Origin: Micromonospora sp. WMMD812
GTDB lineage: Bacteria > Actinomycetota > Actinomycetes > Mycobacteriales > Micromonosporaceae
NCBI RefSeq assembly: GCF_027497215.1
Contig: NZ_CP114904.1
Coordinates: 1,178,001 to 1,242,000 of the forward strand
Length of the DNA: 64,000 nt
Direction of reading: 5' to 3'
Shown: in pieces, positions 62,878 through 64,000 of the stretch
Numbering within the stretch: position 1 is the first letter of the stretch
Layout: every line of letters starts with the position of its first letter
The notes under the pieces: generated by a model
Database searches by the model: none
What the model saw: only the letters and a program-made list of their open reading frames with translations
What the model was told of the DNA's origin: nothing
Made by a program: the position numbers and the translations under genes

Positions 62878-64000
62878 GGTGTCCCGTCACGGGACATGCT
62901 TGACACCAGCGTCCCACCAGATGCTTGACATGATCGATATTCGGCTTCCTCATCGCGTGATGGTTGCGGGCATCGCGAGCTGGGGAGGCCGGGATTGGCG
63001 CTGGTGGAGTTGTCGATCGTGGAGCAGCGGTATCGGGCGGTCCTCGCGGTGCAGGCCGGAGAACCCGTGGTGGAAGTGGCAGCCCGGACCGGGGTGTCGA
63101 GACAGACGATCCATTCCTGGCTCGCCCGTTATGCCGAGGTGGGGCTGGCCGGGTTGGAAGACCGGTCCCGCCGGCCGCAGGGGTGTGCTCATCAGGCGTC
63201 GGCGGAGGTGGAGGCGTTGGTGTGTGAGCTGCGTCGGCATCATCCGCGGTGGGGCTCTCGGCGGATCGCGTTCGAGTTGGGCAGGCGTGGCTGTCCGGAT
63301 CCGGTGCCGTCGCGGATGACGGTGTATCGGATCCTGGTCCGCCACGGCTTGATCGACCCGGCCAAGCGTCGTCGGGGTCGGAAGGACTATGTGCGCTGGC
63401 AGCGGGCTCGGCCAATGGAGTTATGGCAGATTGACATCGTCGGCGGGATCATGCTCGCCGACGGCACCGAGGCCAAGGTCGTCACGGGCGTGGACGACCA
63501 CTCCCGGTTCTGCGTCATCGCCCAGGTCGTCAGGCGGGCCACCGGCCGGGCCGTCTGCTTGGCCTTCGCCGATGCGCTGCAGCGGTTCGGGGTGCCAGAA
63601 GAGGTGCGGACTGACAACGGGAAGCAGTTCACCGACCGGTTCGGCAAGGGCGGGGAGGTCATGTTCGACCGGATCTGCCGGGAGAACGGCATCATTCACC
63701 GGCTCACCCAACCGGCGTCGCCGACCACGACCGGGAAGGTGGAACGGTTCCACCAGACCCTGCGCCGGGAACTCCTCGACGAGGTGCCGGTCTGGCCCGA
63801 CCTGGACACCGTCCAGGCCGCCGTGGACGCCTTCCGGCACGAATACAACACCGACCGGCCGCACCAATCCCTGGACATGGACTTCCCCGCCGACCGGTTC
63901 ACCCCCGTCCCGGAGCAGGTGGTGCCAGTGAAGCTGCCTGCCAGGCTCAATCAGCCCGTCGACCAGGCTCTGGTCTCACCACCGGTCCCGGCGCCGATGC
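62878..64000 (+). mobile_element. IS481-family insertion sequence, right end outside the window
   Basis: The element carries one transposase gene (62995 onward). The proposed left edge is at about 62878, where GGTGTCCCGTCACGGGACAT begins. This includes a 17-bp palindrome at 62880-62896 and is followed by two copies of ATGCTTGACA (62897-62906 by similarity, 62921-62930 exactly). The left edge is inferred from position, since the right end cannot be compared. Confidence 0.5.
62995..64000 (+). CDS. IS481-family transposase, 3' end cut by the window
   Basis: This frame stays open to the window edge (about 335 codons). The TTG start at 62995 has GGGGAGG 6 nt upstream and gives MALVELSIVEQRYRAVLAVQ, the usual beginning of this family. 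An HTH follows (VSRQTIHSWLARY). The DDE integrase core has all three acidic residues: Asp in LWQIDIVGG, Asp in VRTDNGKQF and Glu in TTTGKVERFHQTL. No internal stop or frameshift is seen, so the enzyme may be active. Confidence 0.92.
   Translation, partial: MALVELSIVEQRYRAVLAVQAGEPVVEVAARTGVSRQTIHSWLARYAEVGLAGLEDRSRRPQGCAHQASAEVEALVCELRRHHPRWGSRRIAFELGRRGCPDPVPSRMTVYRILVRHGLIDPAKRRRGRKDYVRWQRARPMELWQIDIVGGIMLADGTEAKVVTGVDDHSRFCVIAQVVRRATGRAVCLAFADALQRFGVPEEVRTDNGKQFTDRFGKGGEVMFDRICRENGIIHRLTQPASPTTTGKVERFHQTLRRELLDEVPVWPDLDTVQAAVDAFRHEYNTDRPHQSLDMDFPADRFTPVPEQVVPVKLPARLNQPVDQALVSPPVPAPM

Overview
The window is very GC-rich actinobacterial chromosome, most likely from Micromonospora or another Micromonosporaceae genus. 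Three things point there: a complete Pup-proteasome system (Pup ending in GGQ, PafA, Dop, ARC, PrcA and PrcB), frequent GTG starts with ATGA or GTGA overlaps, and an actinobacterial accessory gene set. No rRNA, tRNA or CRISPR array was seen.

Positions 1-21316 hold the Pup-proteasome region. Minus-strand genes run from a site-2 protease, trmI and arc through dop, pup, prcB and prcA, with pafA at the far end. Two things break the usual order. A dTDP-rhamnose and surface-glycan block (rfbC, rfbA | rfbB, rfbD, DUF2304, two GT2 enzymes and a flippase, 1785-8704) lies between prcA and pafA. A large GT-C-like membrane protein lies between dop and arc. A decayed endonuclease VII-like gene sits between pup and prcB. 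A ferredoxin and a RecB-type nuclease flank the arc side.

Positions 21456-35023 hold a NarL-type two-component system followed by a MacB-like ABC exporter with a palindromic candidate operator. After these come a HAD phosphatase, a secreted zinc metallopeptidase, a DUF4760-like protein, a DGPF protein with an ECF42-type sigma factor, a Ca2+/H+ antiporter and small envelope or unknown proteins.

Positions 35359-40974 are the most unusual part. A 1450-residue protein joins a caspase-like protease to four P-loop ATPase modules of the EccC (type VII secretion) kind. Directly upstream, 3 bp away, is an EACC1-like gene. Convergent to it are two small helical proteins resembling type VII secretion substrates. 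None of the other type VII core genes is present. I read this as a candidate conflict or regulated-death module built on an EccC-type motor.

Positions 41099-45345 are scarred accessory DNA. Two diverged direct copies of a 0.8 kb block, each with a broken DUF1062-like gene, flank another broken gene, a TPR protein, a second DUF4760-like protein and an unknown gene.

Positions 45368-61974 carry dispersed accessory genes: DinB-like enzymes, a GlxA-type regulator divergent from a DJ-1 protein, VOC proteins (one with a decayed relative beside it), a GNAT, two MFS exporters, DUF1152 and DUF6461-like proteins, and a divergent pair made of a tandem SGNH hydrolase and a secreted sialidase with a LamG domain. 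The window ends in a gene-poor stretch with a long perfect inverted repeat and an IS481-family transposase cut by the window edge.
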